Origin: Streptomyces sp. NBC_00271
GTDB taxonomy: Bacteria; Actinomycetota; Actinomycetes; Streptomycetales; Streptomycetaceae
NCBI RefSeq assembly: GCF_036178845.1
Contig: NZ_CP108070.1
Span: 9,734,001 to 9,798,000 of the forward strand
Direction: 5' to 3'
DNA: 64,000 nt
The notes beneath the pieces were generated by a model. It did not search any database. It saw only the letters and a list, made by a program, of their open reading frames with translations, and was not told the DNA's origin. A program made the position numbers and the translations under genes. Shown in pieces: positions 51,609 to 60,173 of this stretch (its first letter is position 1; the number at the start of each line of letters is the position of its first letter).

Positions 51609-52182
51609 GGGAAACAATGGGGAGCTCGATGGGGTCGATGTCCGGCTCGGGGCCCGACTGGCCGAGCTGCGCTCCGAACGTGGCTGGTCCCTGGGGGAGT
51701 TGGCGGAGCGCAGCGGGGTCAGCCGCTCCACACTGTCCCGTGCCGAGCGGGCCGAGATCAGCGCCACGGCCTCGCTCCTGAACCGGCTGTGCGCCGTGTA
51801 CGGACGCACCATGTCTCAGCTGCTCAGCGAGGTCGAGGCGGAACCCGTTGCGGTGGTGCGGGCGGCCGACCAGACGGTCTGGGCCGACGCAGCCTCCGGA
51901 TTCGTACGACGATCGGTGTCCGCGCCGCACGCCGGGCTGCGCGGCGAACTGGTCGAGGGGCGGCTCAGGGCCGGCGCCGACATCGCCTACGACCGGCCTC
52001 CCGTGCCCGGCCTGGAGCAGCACATCTGGGTCCTCGACGGAACGCTGGAGGTGACCGCGCAGGACGTCGAACACCGGCTCGACGCCGGGGACTGTCTGCG
52101 GCTGCGGGTGTGGGGGCCCACCCGCTTCCGGTGTCCCGGCCCCGAGGACGTACGGTACGCGCTCGTGGTGGTGCTGCCGTGA
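51607..52182 (+). CDS. XRE-family regulator with cupin-like C-terminal domain
   Basis: 191 residues from the ATG at 51607. Residues about 10-65 form the helix-turn-helix (VRLGARLAELRSERGWSLGELAERSGVSRSTLSRAERAEISATASLL). The rest is a cupin-like barrel (GLRGELVEGRLRAGADIAYDRP, HIWVLDGTLEVTAQDVEHRLDAGDCLRL), without a clear metal-binding set. It overlaps the GNAT gene by GTGA, so regulator and acetyltransferase are made together. Such XRE-GNAT pairs are common in Streptomyces; the acetyltransferase may be the regulated function. Confidence 0.86.
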   Translation: MGNNGELDGVDVRLGARLAELRSERGWSLGELAERSGVSRSTLSRAERAEISATASLLNRLCAVYGRTMSQLLSEVEAEPVAVVRAADQTVWADAASGFVRRSVSAPHAGLRGELVEGRLRAGADIAYDRPPVPGLEQHIWVLDGTLEVTAQDVEHRLDAGDCLRLRVWGPTRFRCPGPEDVRYALVVVLP

Positions 52183-52715
52183 CCACCGTCTCCCGGCTGG
52201 ACGCCCGGCGCCTTCGCGCCTCGGTGGGAGAGTTGGCCGAGCTGCTGATCGACACCGTGGAGGGTGGGGCCTCGATCGGCTTCCTCGCCCCGTTGGAGCG
52301 GACGACGGCCGTCGCCTGGTGGGAGGAGCGCGTGGACGCGGTGTCGGCCGGACGCCTCGCCGTGTGGGTGGCGCACACCGCGGACCGGATCCTGGGCACC
52401 GTCAGCCTCGTCTTCCCCGACAAACCCAACAGCCGCCACCGTGCCGAGCTGGTGAAGCTGATGGTGCACCGCGACGGCCGCGGACAGGGCCTCGGCCGGG
52501 GCCTTTTGACCACCGCCGAGCACGCGGCCGCCACCGCCGGAATCACCCTCCTGCATCTGGACACCGAGACCGACAGCCCCGCCGAGTCCCTCTACCGCTC
52601 CGCGGGCTGGACCCGGCTCGGGGCGATACCCGACTACGCGGCGACGCCGTCGGGTGAGCTGCGCCCGACGACGATCTTCTACAAGCGGGTGGGAGCGACG
52701 GTCCCCGGCGCGTGA
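52179..52715 (+). CDS. GNAT-family N-acetyltransferase
   Basis: 178 residues from a GTG in the stop of the XRE gene. The acetyl-CoA motif A is VKLMVHRDGRGQGLGRGLL (R/Q-x2-G-x-G/A), with motif B ESLYRSAGWTRLG. The substrate is not predictable. It ends only 22 bases from the convergent gene downstream. Cytosolic, no signal. Confidence 0.87.
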   Translation: MTTVSRLDARRLRASVGELAELLIDTVEGGASIGFLAPLERTTAVAWWEERVDAVSAGRLAVWVAHTADRILGTVSLVFPDKPNSRHRAELVKLMVHRDGRGQGLGRGLLTTAEHAAATAGITLLHLDTETDSPAESLYRSAGWTRLGAIPDYAATPSGELRPTTIFYKRVGATVPGA

Positions 52716-52717
52716 AG

Positions 52718-52739
52718 AGCCGCCGCTCCCACCGCGGCT
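52718..52739. terminator. short hairpin between convergent genes
   Basis: agccgc-N10-gcggct at 52718-52739, in the 22-base gap between the GNAT gene and the minus-strand unknown gene. It could serve both directions. Confidence 0.4.
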
Positions 52740-53409
52740 ACAGCAGGGAGGTCAGGTGGCGCAGCTCCTTCACGAGAGGTGGCCGGGGGAGCGGGACGAT
52801 GCCGATCTCCGGGTGGTGCGGGCGGGCGATGTGCGGGTGGACGTGGTCGATGAACGCCGGATTCACCAACGGGGCGGTGACGCGTTCGCCGCACATATAG
52901 GTGGGTTCGAAGTGCTCGCGCACCAGCTGCGTGCGCCAGTGGTCGGCGTCGTGGTACTCACCGCTGTGGGCGTGTTCGAGGAACAGGCAGTACTCGGCGA
53001 CCTGGTGGCCGACCCCGGCCGCGAAACGCCACCAGAAGCGCGCCCCGCTGCTGTCGCCCGCCACGTGCAGCAGACATGCGAAGACCAGGGCGCCGGTCTT
53101 GTCCGCGTACTGGCTGTCGATGAACTCGCTCAGATGACGGTCGGCGTCCGGCCCGAACAGCACCAGCAGGCTCACGGCGTTCAGGTCCCACCAGGCACGG
53201 TCCGCGTCCGGAGTGCGGTCGTCCTCGGGGGTGGTCCACACGGCTCGGACGAGCGCGGCATCGGGGTTGCGCGGGCGGTGCCGGGCCGCCTGACGGCTGC
53301 GCAGACGGGCTTCGGAGGCCGCGAGGTCGTAGTCGGCGTAACGATCCTGCGTACGCGCTTTGGCCAACAGGTCGTCGATGGTGCGGCGGTCGGACGGCAG
53401 GGTGCTCAT
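52738..53409 (-). CDS. uncharacterised protein coupled to a sigma factor
   Basis: 223 residues, not recognised. It starts STLPSDRRTIDDLLAKARTQ and continues with a helical segment of Arg/Ala-rich sequence. Tetratricopeptide-like helices follow (ADRHLSEFIDSQYADKTGALVFACLLHVAG, ARFWWRFAAGVGHQVAEYCLFLEHAHSG), then a histidine/proline-rich end (HVHPHIARPHHPEIGIVPLPRP). There is no signal or membrane helix. Its ATG overlaps the sigma-factor stop by 4 bases, so it is made from the same mRNA. It could be a regulator or scaffold of that sigma factor; the histidine cluster could bind metal. Both are inferences. Confidence 0.7.
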   Translation of the reverse strand: MSTLPSDRRTIDDLLAKARTQDRYADYDLAASEARLRSRQAARHRPRNPDAALVRAVWTTPEDDRTPDADRAWWDLNAVSLLVLFGPDADRHLSEFIDSQYADKTGALVFACLLHVAGDSSGARFWWRFAAGVGHQVAEYCLFLEHAHSGEYHDADHWRTQLVREHFEPTYMCGERVTAPLVNPAFIDHVHPHIARPHHPEIGIVPLPRPPLVKELRHLTSLL

Positions 53410-54014
53410 CGGGGGTTCTTCCCGTCGGAGTGCTCCGGGCAGCGGAGTTTGAGCAAGGTGGCGAGGCGCCGCCGGCCGGTACGGAGCTGGGAGCGGACGG
53501 TGGCCTCCTCGTTGCCCATGAGTACGGCGGCTTCGGCGGCCGTGAAACCTATGCCGTAGTAGAGGAGGATCGCGTCCCGCTGCCGCTCGCTCAGGGAGCC
53601 GACCGCGACGTACAGGGCGATGGCGTCGGTGAGCGTGTCGTACGGATCCTCGGCCGGGTCGGCGAGCGCCGCCTCGAAGGCGGCGATCTCCATCAGCTCC
53701 GGGCGACGCCGTCGCTTGCGGTGCATGTCGATGATGCGGCGCTTGAGGATCGTCCAGGCGTAGCCCTCCAGGTTCTCCATCCGCAGCATCCGCGGCCAGC
53801 GGTCCATGACCTGGTCGAAGGTCAGGTCCACGGCCTCCTCCGCGTCGGCGTCGGAGCCGAGCTGGAGATAGGCGTAGCGCATGTAGTCCTGGCGGCGCTG
53901 ATGGTGGAAACCCCAGTACGCCATCTGCACGGTGGGGTGCCATTGGTCGATGGGCACCACCCGCGGTGTGCCGACGGCCCCGCCGGTCTCCTCCGGCCCG
54001 CCGTCGCCGTTCAC
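53406..54014 (-). CDS. RNA polymerase sigma-70 (ECF-like) factor
   Basis: 202 residues from a GTG at 54014 that overlaps the stop of the small upstream gene. Region 2 is YAYLQLGSDADAEEAVDLTFDQVMDRWP...ENLEGYAWTILKRRIIDMHRK. Region 4 is LSERQRDAILLYYGIGFTAAEAAVLMGNEEATVRSQLRTGRRRLA. It should direct RNA polymerase to a small regulon. No anti-sigma factor is recognisable beside it; the two unknown coupled proteins on either side are the candidates for control. The frame extends upstream to 54254, but similarity starts near VVPIDQW. Confidence 0.85.
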   Translation of the reverse strand: MNGDGGPEETGGAVGTPRVVPIDQWHPTVQMAYWGFHHQRRQDYMRYAYLQLGSDADAEEAVDLTFDQVMDRWPRMLRMENLEGYAWTILKRRIIDMHRKRRRRPELMEIAAFEAALADPAEDPYDTLTDAIALYVAVGSLSERQRDAILLYYGIGFTAAEAAVLMGNEEATVRSQLRTGRRRLATLLKLRCPEHSDGKNPR

Positions 54015-54190
54015 GGGACGTCCCGGGTCGACTCGGCGGAGCGGGACGGGGCGCGGGTGCCGGTCAGTCCGGTGATGCCGATCCGTACGCCGGCCGTCAG
54101 GAGCCGACGGCAGCCACGGACGACGTCCGGGCCGAACACCCTCATGCCAAGCGCGATCTCGAACAACCACGCGGCAGCGCTCTGCTGCAC
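54011..54190 (-). CDS. small uncharacterised protein upstream of and coupled to the sigma factor
   Basis: 59 residues from a GTG at 54190 preceded by GGGGAGG six bases away, one of the best ribosome sites in the window. The sequence begins MQQSAAAWLFEIALGMRVFG and ends with a Ser/Arg-rich tail. It has a mildly hydrophobic N-terminal half but no clear membrane helix. Its stop overlaps the sigma-factor GTG (GTGA), giving a three-gene coupled unit. No family recognised; it could be a leader protein or a small anti-sigma-type partner. Confidence 0.55.
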   Translation of the reverse strand: MQQSAAAWLFEIALGMRVFGPDVVRGCRRLLTAGVRIGITGLTGTRAPSRSAESTRDVP

Positions 54191-54438
54191 GGGGTCCTCC
54201 CCTGTACCTGTGCTGATCGAAGGTGCCGTGTCCCCACCCCGGCACCAGAGGCACCGTCCGCCTCCACCCATGAAGCGTCCGGGGCGACCCGAACGTGCAG
54301 CCGGTGCTCGAAAAATATTACGGTCAGTATCGATCTGATTGCAGCTGGTTCAATCATCGATCGTCTCGGACGGGAGCCGGGAGCGACCGGACCCGCCGCC
54401 CCCTGTCGATGTCAGTGCCTTTGGCTACCGTGCCTCTC

Positions 54439-54798
54439 ATGCCGGATGCCGACGACGTACGCCGTACCGCCCTCTCCCTGCCGGACACCGCGGAGAAGAT
54501 CGCCTGGAGCATGCCCACCTTCCGGGTCGCGGGGAAGATGTTCGCCACGCTGCCCGAGGAGGAGACGTCCATCGCGGTGCGCTGCCCGAAGGAGGAGCGC
54601 GACGAACTCGTCCTGGCGGAGCCCGGCAAGTTCTGGATCGCCGACCACGAGGCGGGTTTCGCCTGGGTCAGGGTCCGGCTCGCCGCCCTGGAGGACGGCG
54701 ACGAACTCCGCGACATCCTGGCCGACTCCTGGCGCCAGGCGGCTCCGCCCCGGCTGCTCGATGCCTACCCGGAGCTGGGACTTCCGAGGGCCGACTGA
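54439..54798 (+). CDS. MmcQ/YjbR family protein
   Basis: 119 residues from the ATG at 54439, the usual length. The fold is shown by DDVRRTALSLPDTAEKIAWSMPTFRVAGKMFATLP, where E. coli YjbR has a similar opening, and by WVRVRLAALEDGDELRDILADSWRQAAPPRLL. YjbR-type proteins have a CyaY-like, double-wing fold suggested to bind DNA; their cellular role is unknown. An ATG at 54409 is in frame but has no better ribosome site. Confidence 0.82.
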   Translation: MPDADDVRRTALSLPDTAEKIAWSMPTFRVAGKMFATLPEEETSIAVRCPKEERDELVLAEPGKFWIADHEAGFAWVRVRLAALEDGDELRDILADSWRQAAPPRLLDAYPELGLPRAD

Positions 54799-54843
54799 CA
54801 CGCATGTCCGCTCGGGTCCCCGCGGGTCCGCGTGGGGGCGGAC

Positions 54844-55761
54844 TCAGGGGCGCGGTCGGCCCGAGGCGCTCAGGAAGCCGCCGATCCGCTCGCGCAGGGA
54901 TCCCGCGTCGAGGCCGTGCGCGGTCAGGTGCTCGTCCACGGTCCCGTACCTGCGCAGCTCACGCCGACGGACTCCGAGGCCGAGGACACGGTGGGGTACG
55001 TCGGCGAGCGCGTCGCCCGCGGCGGCCGTGGACGTACCGGCCAGGTACGGCTCGACGAGGACGACGTCGGTGCCCGCCGCCTCCGTGGCGCGGCGCAGGG
55101 CCTGCCCGTCGAAGGGCCTCACGGTGGCCGCGTACAGGACGGTGACGTCGAGTCCCTCCGTGGCGGCGAGTACGGCGTCGAGCATCGGCCCGACGGCGAC
55201 GACGACCCCTGCGCGCCCTTCCCGGACGGTACGGAAACGGGCCCCGTCGACCGGCAGGCCCTGCGCGTTGGACTGCACGGACAACCGCACGTACACCTTG
55301 TCGTCCCCGGCGGCGACCGCCTGCCGCAGCAGCTGCTCGGCCTCGTCCGGATGGCCGGGAACGTGCACGGTCCAGCCGTCCAGTGTGTCGAGCAGGGCCA
55401 CGTCGCCGGGTGCCATGTGGGTGAAGCCTCCGGCGGGCCAGTCGAAGGACGCGGCAGCGCTCACCAGCACCGCGCCCACGTCCTGGTGTCCGAGGTCCAG
55501 CTTGACCTGCTCGAACGGCCGCTCGACGAGGAAGCTGGCGAAGGTGTGCACGACGGGCCGCAGACCGGTCAGCGCCAGGCCCGCGCCCGCCCCGACCAGG
55601 AGCTGTTCGCGGATCCCGACGTTGATCACCCGATCGGGATGCCTGCGCCGGGCTTCCGTGAAACCGTCCTTGCCGATCTCGGCGAGGACGACCGCGACCC
55701 GAGGGTCCTCGTCGAGCAGCCGCGTCATGACGGGGGCGAAACGATCACGCATGGTGTCCAT
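54844..55761 (-). CDS. transketolase C-terminal subunit
   Basis: 305 residues from the ATG at 55761. It has the pyrimidine-binding domain (HPDRVINVGIREQLLVGAGAGLALTGLRPVVHTFASFLVERPFEQ), where the Glu in GIREQ activates ThDP, and the C-terminal transketolase domain (VVVAVGPMLDAVLAATEGLDVTVLYAATVRPFDGQAL). It forms the enzyme together with the separately encoded N-terminal half upstream. Split transketolases occur in sugar-phosphate or secondary metabolic pathways. The gap between the two halves is 131 bases. Substrate unknown. Confidence 0.88.
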   Translation of the reverse strand: MDTMRDRFAPVMTRLLDEDPRVAVVLAEIGKDGFTEARRRHPDRVINVGIREQLLVGAGAGLALTGLRPVVHTFASFLVERPFEQVKLDLGHQDVGAVLVSAAASFDWPAGGFTHMAPGDVALLDTLDGWTVHVPGHPDEAEQLLRQAVAAGDDKVYVRLSVQSNAQGLPVDGARFRTVREGRAGVVVAVGPMLDAVLAATEGLDVTVLYAATVRPFDGQALRRATEAAGTDVVLVEPYLAGTSTAAAGDALADVPHRVLGLGVRRRELRRYGTVDEHLTAHGLDAGSLRERIGGFLSASGRPRP

Positions 55762-55817
55762 GGAAGGGGGTCCTTTCGGGGGAGGGGGCACGGGATGAGG
55801 AGAGGGGTGCGTCCGGA

Positions 55818-55898
55818 GCCGCAGATGCCTTGCATGTCTCAGGTGCCGCAGGTGCCTCAGTCGTCCCGGGCGTCTCGGGCGTCTCGGATGCCTCAGGC
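55818..55898. repeat. degenerate 9-bp tandem repeat between the transketolase halves
   Basis: About nine loosely conserved nine-base units (types gtctcgggc, gcctcaggc, gccgcaggt) run from 55818 to 55898, touching the 3' end of the N-terminal-subunit gene. It looks like microsatellite expansion in intergenic DNA. Confidence 0.55.
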
Positions 55899-56597
55899 GG
55901 ACTTGGGCTCGACCCGGGCGACCACCACGTGCGGGCGACCCGGGTGGGGCGCGGTGAAGGCGGCGTACAGCGCCTCGTGGTCACGGCCGTCGACGGTCAG
56001 GGCGGACCAGCCCGCGGCCTCGAACCGGGCGGCGATACCGCCGGGCCGGGCATGACTGGCGGAGGAGTTGTCGATCACCACGGTGTGCAGCCGGTCGAGA
56101 CCGGTCGGCCCGGCGTACGCGATCGCCTCGTGGTTGCTGCCCTCGTCCAGCTCCGCGTCGCCGACCAGCACCCACACACGGGGCTCGCCCAGCCCCTGCG
56201 CGCGCAGGCCCAGCGCGGTGCCGACAGCGATCGGCAGCCCGTGCCCCAGCGACCCGCTGCCGATCTCGGCACCGGGTACCAGCACCCGGTCCGGGTGGTG
56301 TCCGAGCGGTGAGTCGTACGCGCCGAAGTCCGACAGCCACTCCACGGGCACGAAGCCCTTGGCCGCGAGCACCGCGTAGTACGCCATCGGCCCGTGCCCC
56401 TTGGAGAGCAGGAACCGGTCCCGCTCCGGATCGTCCATCCGCTCGGGCCCGACCCGCAGCACCCGGTCGTAGAGCACCCACAGCGCGTCCAGCGTGGACG
56501 TCGCCGCGGGTCCGTGCTTCTCGTCGCCGGTCATCAGCCCCATCAGGCGGGGCAGGTCCTGGTACGGGTGTCGGCGTTCTGCCTCGATGATCGTCAT
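55893..56597 (-). CDS. transketolase N-terminal (ThDP-binding) subunit
   Basis: 234 residues from the ATG at 56597. The segment DRDRFLLSKGHGPMAYYAVLAAKGF is the transketolase N-terminal signature. The ThDP pyrophosphate motif is VGDAELDEGSNHEAIAY (GDA instead of GDG) leading to VVIDNSSASH. It pairs with the downstream C-terminal subunit. The first gene of its operon, it has a MerR-type promoter that would place the transcript start at or next to the ATG. Confidence 0.88.
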   Translation of the reverse strand: MTIIEAERRHPYQDLPRLMGLMTGDEKHGPAATSTLDALWVLYDRVLRVGPERMDDPERDRFLLSKGHGPMAYYAVLAAKGFVPVEWLSDFGAYDSPLGHHPDRVLVPGAEIGSGSLGHGLPIAVGTALGLRAQGLGEPRVWVLVGDAELDEGSNHEAIAYAGPTGLDRLHTVVIDNSSASHARPGGIAARFEAAGWSALTVDGRDHEALYAAFTAPHPGRPHVVVARVEPKSA

Positions 56598-56604
56598 GCC
56601 GACG

Positions 56605-56635
56605 ATCGTGCAACCTCAATCAAACTTCAGGTCAA
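56605..56635 (-). promoter_or_regulatory. MerR/SoxR-type promoter with 19-bp spacer for the transketolase genes
   Basis: Read on the minus strand: TTGACC (56635-56630), a 19-base spacer, then CACGAT (56610-56605). The 20-base ACCTGAAGTTTGATTGAGGT (56632-56613) fills the spacer and is an imperfect palindrome of the ACCTCAA...TTGAGGT type bound by MerR-family activators. A 19-bp spacer is the hallmark of MerR control. No merR gene lies in the window. Confidence 0.65.
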
Positions 56636-56773
56636 GTGTCGCCTCGAAGTCTCCTCCCCCCGTGGCCCCGCGCCCCGGTCGGCCCCGAATAAACGGATGC
56701 GCGACCATCGCCCCGAGTGCGGTATTGTTTCCGTGCGCGTTCGGCCAGGGGAAACCCCAGGTCAGACGGGCAA

Positions 56774-56850
<77 letters not shown>

Positions 56851-56869
56851 GCTTCACAGCAGGTCGGAG

Positions 56870-56897
56870 GCCGTCTTCTCGGCGATGAGAAGACGGC
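56870..56897 (+). terminator. hairpin terminator after tRNA-Pro
   Basis: 11-bp perfect arms (gccgtcttctc at 56870-56880, gagaagacggc at 56887-56897) with a 6-base loop, then tttg. Confidence 0.85.
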
Positions 56898-56935
56898 TTT
56901 GTCGTGTCCGCTCCTTCACGGATCTCCAGGAGCCA

Positions 56936-57660
56936 CCAGGTGACGGGCAGCTCGTAGATGCCGTACGCCTGTGAGTCCTCCTTGAACTTCAGCTCCGAGA
57001 CGTCGACCGCGAGCCGCAGGGTCGGCACCCGACGGAACAGTGTGCTGAACACGATGTGGAGTTCGATACGGGCCAGCCGTTGCCCGATGCACTGGTCCGA
57101 GCCCCAGCTGAACGCGACATGCTGCGCCGCCCGGCGGGCGAGGTCGAGCTTCTCGGGCTCGGGGAACGCCGGCGGATCCCGGTCGGCGGCCGACAGGGCC
57201 GCGAGCTGGTCGGGGTTCTGGAGCAGCAGCGCGGTGCCCAGAGTGATCATGTTGGCGCTGGTGTCGCGGCCGGCGACGAGCAGGATGTGCTGCCCCAGGG
57301 AAGTGGCCTCCGCCAGGCTGAGATCGCCCTCCTTGAGGCGCGCGGCAAGGTCGGACAGGACGTCCTCGGCGGGGTCGTCCATCGTGGCCTCGATGAGCCC
57401 GGAGATGTAGCGGCGCAGCTCCCTTGTCGTCTCGGCTGCGTCTTGCGGTGTCTTGAACCGCGCGTTGGTGACGCCGGCGTGCTCCTGGAAGAACTCGTGG
57501 TCCTCGTAGGGCACTCCGAGCAGCTCACAGATCATCAGTGACGGCAGGGGCAGGGGCAGGGGCAGGAGGCAGGGCCGTGTTGAGGTCGGTGGGGTCGGGT
57601 CCCGCCGGCATCTTGTCGATGAGGTCGTCGGTGATCTGCAGAAAAGACTGCGCGGAAGAG
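56936..57660 (-). pseudogene. decayed cytochrome P450 (frameshifted, internally deleted, truncated)
   Basis: The translated remains are unmistakably P450: SLMICELLGVPYEDHEFFQEH (F/G region), HILLVAGRDTSANMITLG (I-helix) and HVAFSWGSDQCIGQRLAR (haem-binding loop with the cysteine). The first part (FLQITDDLIDKMPAGPDPTDL, about 57600-57660) is in a different frame; the shift lies in a ctgccc hexamer run near 57545-57570. About 70-80 residues, including the K-helix ExxR, are missing between LAAL and the text SAADRDPPAFPEP. The N-terminal third is gone, and the stop after VTW is lost so the frame runs into the tRNA. Most like CYP105-type bacterial P450s. No function is expected. Confidence 0.88.
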
Positions 57661-57988
57661 GCACGCGGGCGCATCGGGAAGGGTGCGATCGGGCCGCCCG
57701 GGCTCAGGGGCACACGCCTGTTCGGCCGGGTCGCGCAGGCGTGCGACGTGCGCCGTTGGCCGATAAAAACGCTTGGACTGCGCGGGAACCCTCGCGGGAC
57801 ACTGCCATTCCTGGCCCGCCGTACTCGCACGTGGGTGTCGCCGCGGGCCCGTCGTCGTACCCCGCCCATCGCAGGACGACCCGAGCGAACGCGCTCACTC
57901 GAAACCGAAGCTCCACAAGGCCACTGAGGCAACGGAATCTCCCCGGAGAAGCACGCGGCAGGCTGCCGCACGACCACACAGGGTTGGG

Positions 57989-59803
57989 ATGGGATCGCCT
58001 GAATCGCGCGAGGGTTCACCGAGCAAAGGCTCGGTGCTCCTCGCCCTTCGCTATTACGGACGGGAGTTGGCCCGGCTCCGACGGCTGACCGCCCCCGCCA
58101 TGCTGCTGCCGGCGCTCGGCAACATCGGCATCAACTACATCGCGCCTCTGATCGTCGCGAAGCTCGTCGGCCGGATCGCCGGCGACGCCGGCATCTCCAT
58201 CGGCTCGACGCTGCCGTACGTCCTCGGCTTCGGCGGCGTCCTGCTGCTCGCGGAGATGCTGTGGCGCCTCGGCCTGCACTGCCTGAACCGTCTCGACGCC
58301 CTCGGTATCGAGCAGTTGTACGTCATCGGCATGGACGAGCTGTTCGCCAAGGACGCCGCGTTCTTCCACGACAACTTCGCCGGGTCACTGACCAAGCGGG
58401 TGCTGAGCTTCGCCTCCCGCTTCGAGGAGTTCGTCGACACGATGACGTTCCAGGTCGTGGGCAGCTTCGTGCCGCTGGTGTTCGGGGCGGTGGTGCTGTG
58501 GCGCTACGAACCGCTGCTCGTCGTCGGGCTCCTGGCGATGATCGCGCTGACGGCGGTTTGCGTGCTACCCCTCATCCGCCGCCGTCAGGCGCTCGTCGAT
58601 CAGCGCGAGGAGGCGATCGCCCGGGTGTCGGGCCATGTCGCCGACAGCCTGATGAACATGGACACGGTCCGGGCGTTCGCCGCCGAGGAGCGTGAGGCCG
58701 CCGAGCACCGGTCCCGTGTCGCGGCCTCGCGGCGGCTCATGCTGCGGTCGTGGGACTACGGCAACCTGCGCATCGACACACTGGTCGCGCCGATGTCCGT
58801 ACTGACCAACGCGCTGGGCCTGCTGCTCGCGGTCGCGCTCGGCGGAGGCAGCCAGGGCGTCGAGGCGGTCGTGGTCGCCTTCACGTACTACAGCAACGCG
58901 ACGCGGATCATGTTCGAGTTCAACCAGATCTACCGCCGCCTGGAGAGCTCGATGACGGAGGCCGCGCAGTTCACCGAACTGCTGCTGAAGCCGCCGACCG
59001 TACTCGACCCGAAGGCGCCGGAAGCGCTGCTGTCCCGGGCCGCCGACGTCCGCTTCGAGCAGGTGACCTTCGCCCACGCGGGCGCGCAGCCGCTCTTCGA
59101 GGGACTCGACCTGGCCGTGCCCAGCGGGGCGAAGATCGGTCTCGTCGGCCGGTCCGGCGGGGGCAAGACCACGCTGGCCCGGCTGCTGCTGAGGATGACG
59201 GACATCGACTCCGGACGCATCCTGATCGGAGGGCAGGACATCAGCAGGCTGCGCCAGGCCGACCTGCGCGGGCTGATGGCCTACGTGCCGCAGGACCCGG
59301 CGATGTTCCACCGCACCCTGCGGGACAACATCGCCTTCGCCCGGCCGGACGCCACCGAGGCCGAGATCCGTCGCGCTGCTGAGGCGGCGCATGTCACGGA
59401 GTTCGCCGACGCGCTGCCGGACGGCTTCGACACCATGGTGGGCGAGCGCGGGGTCAAGCTGTCCGGCGGACAGCGCCAGCGGGTCGCACTCGCCAGGGCG
59501 ATCCTGCGCGACGCACCGATCCTGCTGCTCGACGAGGCGACCAGCGCGCTGGACTCCGAGAGCGAGATCCTCGTACAAGAAGCGCTGTGGCGGCTCATGG
59601 AGGGCCGGACGGCGCTCGTCGTGGCGCACCGACTGAGCACGGTCGCCACCATGGACCGGCTCGTCGTCCTCGACCGCGGACGCATCATCGAGCAGGGCAC
59701 GCATCAGGAACTGCTCGCGTCGGAAGGCGCCTACGCGAAGCTGTGGCAGCACCAGTCGGGCGGTTTCCTCGACGACAGCCAGGAGCCGGCCGACCTGCAC
59801 TGA
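57989..59803 (+). CDS. ABC transporter, fused membrane and ATPase domains
   Basis: 604 residues from the ATG at 57989 (weak GGGTTGGG upstream). About six membrane helices in the first 330 residues (for example APAMLLPALGNIGINYIAPLIVAKL, SFVPLVFGAVVLWRY, LVVGLLAMIALTAVCVLPLI) are followed by the ATPase. Walker A is GLVGRSGGGKTTLARLLL, the signature GVKLSGGQRQRVALARA, Walker B APILLLDEATSALDSES and the H-loop VVAHRLSTV. It is a half-transporter of the lipid/peptide/drug exporter type and should act as a homodimer. No biosynthetic partner lies beside it. Confidence 0.9.
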   Translation: MGSPESREGSPSKGSVLLALRYYGRELARLRRLTAPAMLLPALGNIGINYIAPLIVAKLVGRIAGDAGISIGSTLPYVLGFGGVLLLAEMLWRLGLHCLNRLDALGIEQLYVIGMDELFAKDAAFFHDNFAGSLTKRVLSFASRFEEFVDTMTFQVVGSFVPLVFGAVVLWRYEPLLVVGLLAMIALTAVCVLPLIRRRQALVDQREEAIARVSGHVADSLMNMDTVRAFAAEEREAAEHRSRVAASRRLMLRSWDYGNLRIDTLVAPMSVLTNALGLLLAVALGGGSQGVEAVVVAFTYYSNATRIMFEFNQIYRRLESSMTEAAQFTELLLKPPTVLDPKAPEALLSRAADVRFEQVTFAHAGAQPLFEGLDLAVPSGAKIGLVGRSGGGKTTLARLLLRMTDIDSGRILIGGQDISRLRQADLRGLMAYVPQDPAMFHRTLRDNIAFARPDATEAEIRRAAEAAHVTEFADALPDGFDTMVGERGVKLSGGQRQRVALARAILRDAPILLLDEATSALDSESEILVQEALWRLMEGRTALVVAHRLSTVATMDRLVVLDRGRIIEQGTHQELLASEGAYAKLWQHQSGGFLDDSQEPADLH

Positions 59804-59814
59804 ACGCGAACCCG

Positions 59815-59841
59815 GCGGGCGTGGGGTCCCCCCGCGCCCGC
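59815..59841 (+). terminator. hairpin after the ABC transporter
   Basis: gcgggcgtgggg and ccccgcgcccgc form a 12-bp stem with one G-T pair around a 3-base loop, 12 bases past the stop. Confidence 0.75.
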
Positions 59842-60173
59842 TCGGCGGCACCCGCTCCCCGATGTCCACTCCGGTGTCCACTCCGGGCACCGATTGACGA
59901 AAGCCGCAGAGCCCCCTTTTCGGATGTCGTTGAGGATCTGACTACTCATCAATGTTCGCAAGTACTCCTCATATTGACGGTCCGTCACGAGTTGGGGCGA
60001 TGATACGATCGCCGCACTTGCCGAGCGGGCTATGGGCACAAAACGACTCTTCCGGCCAAACGACTCTTCTGGCCAACTGTGCGGCCCGAACGGTAAACCC
60101 TGCGCAGTGGGCTGTCGGCCCGCCGCGCTGACGGATTTCAGTAGCTGGCTGTCAGTCGCTTGAAGAGAGTCTT
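59842..60173 (+). promoter_or_regulatory. upstream region of conservon 2 with a 17-bp tandem repeat
   Basis: A 332-base gene-free stretch, AT-richer than average near 59930-60010. Two tandem 17-base copies, aaacgactcttccggcc (60041-60057) and aaacgactcttctggcc (60058-60074), differ at one base and end about 100 bases before the rarA-like start. They are candidate binding sites for a regulator of the rar-type operon. A TTGACG at 59974 could be a -35 box. Confidence 0.5.
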
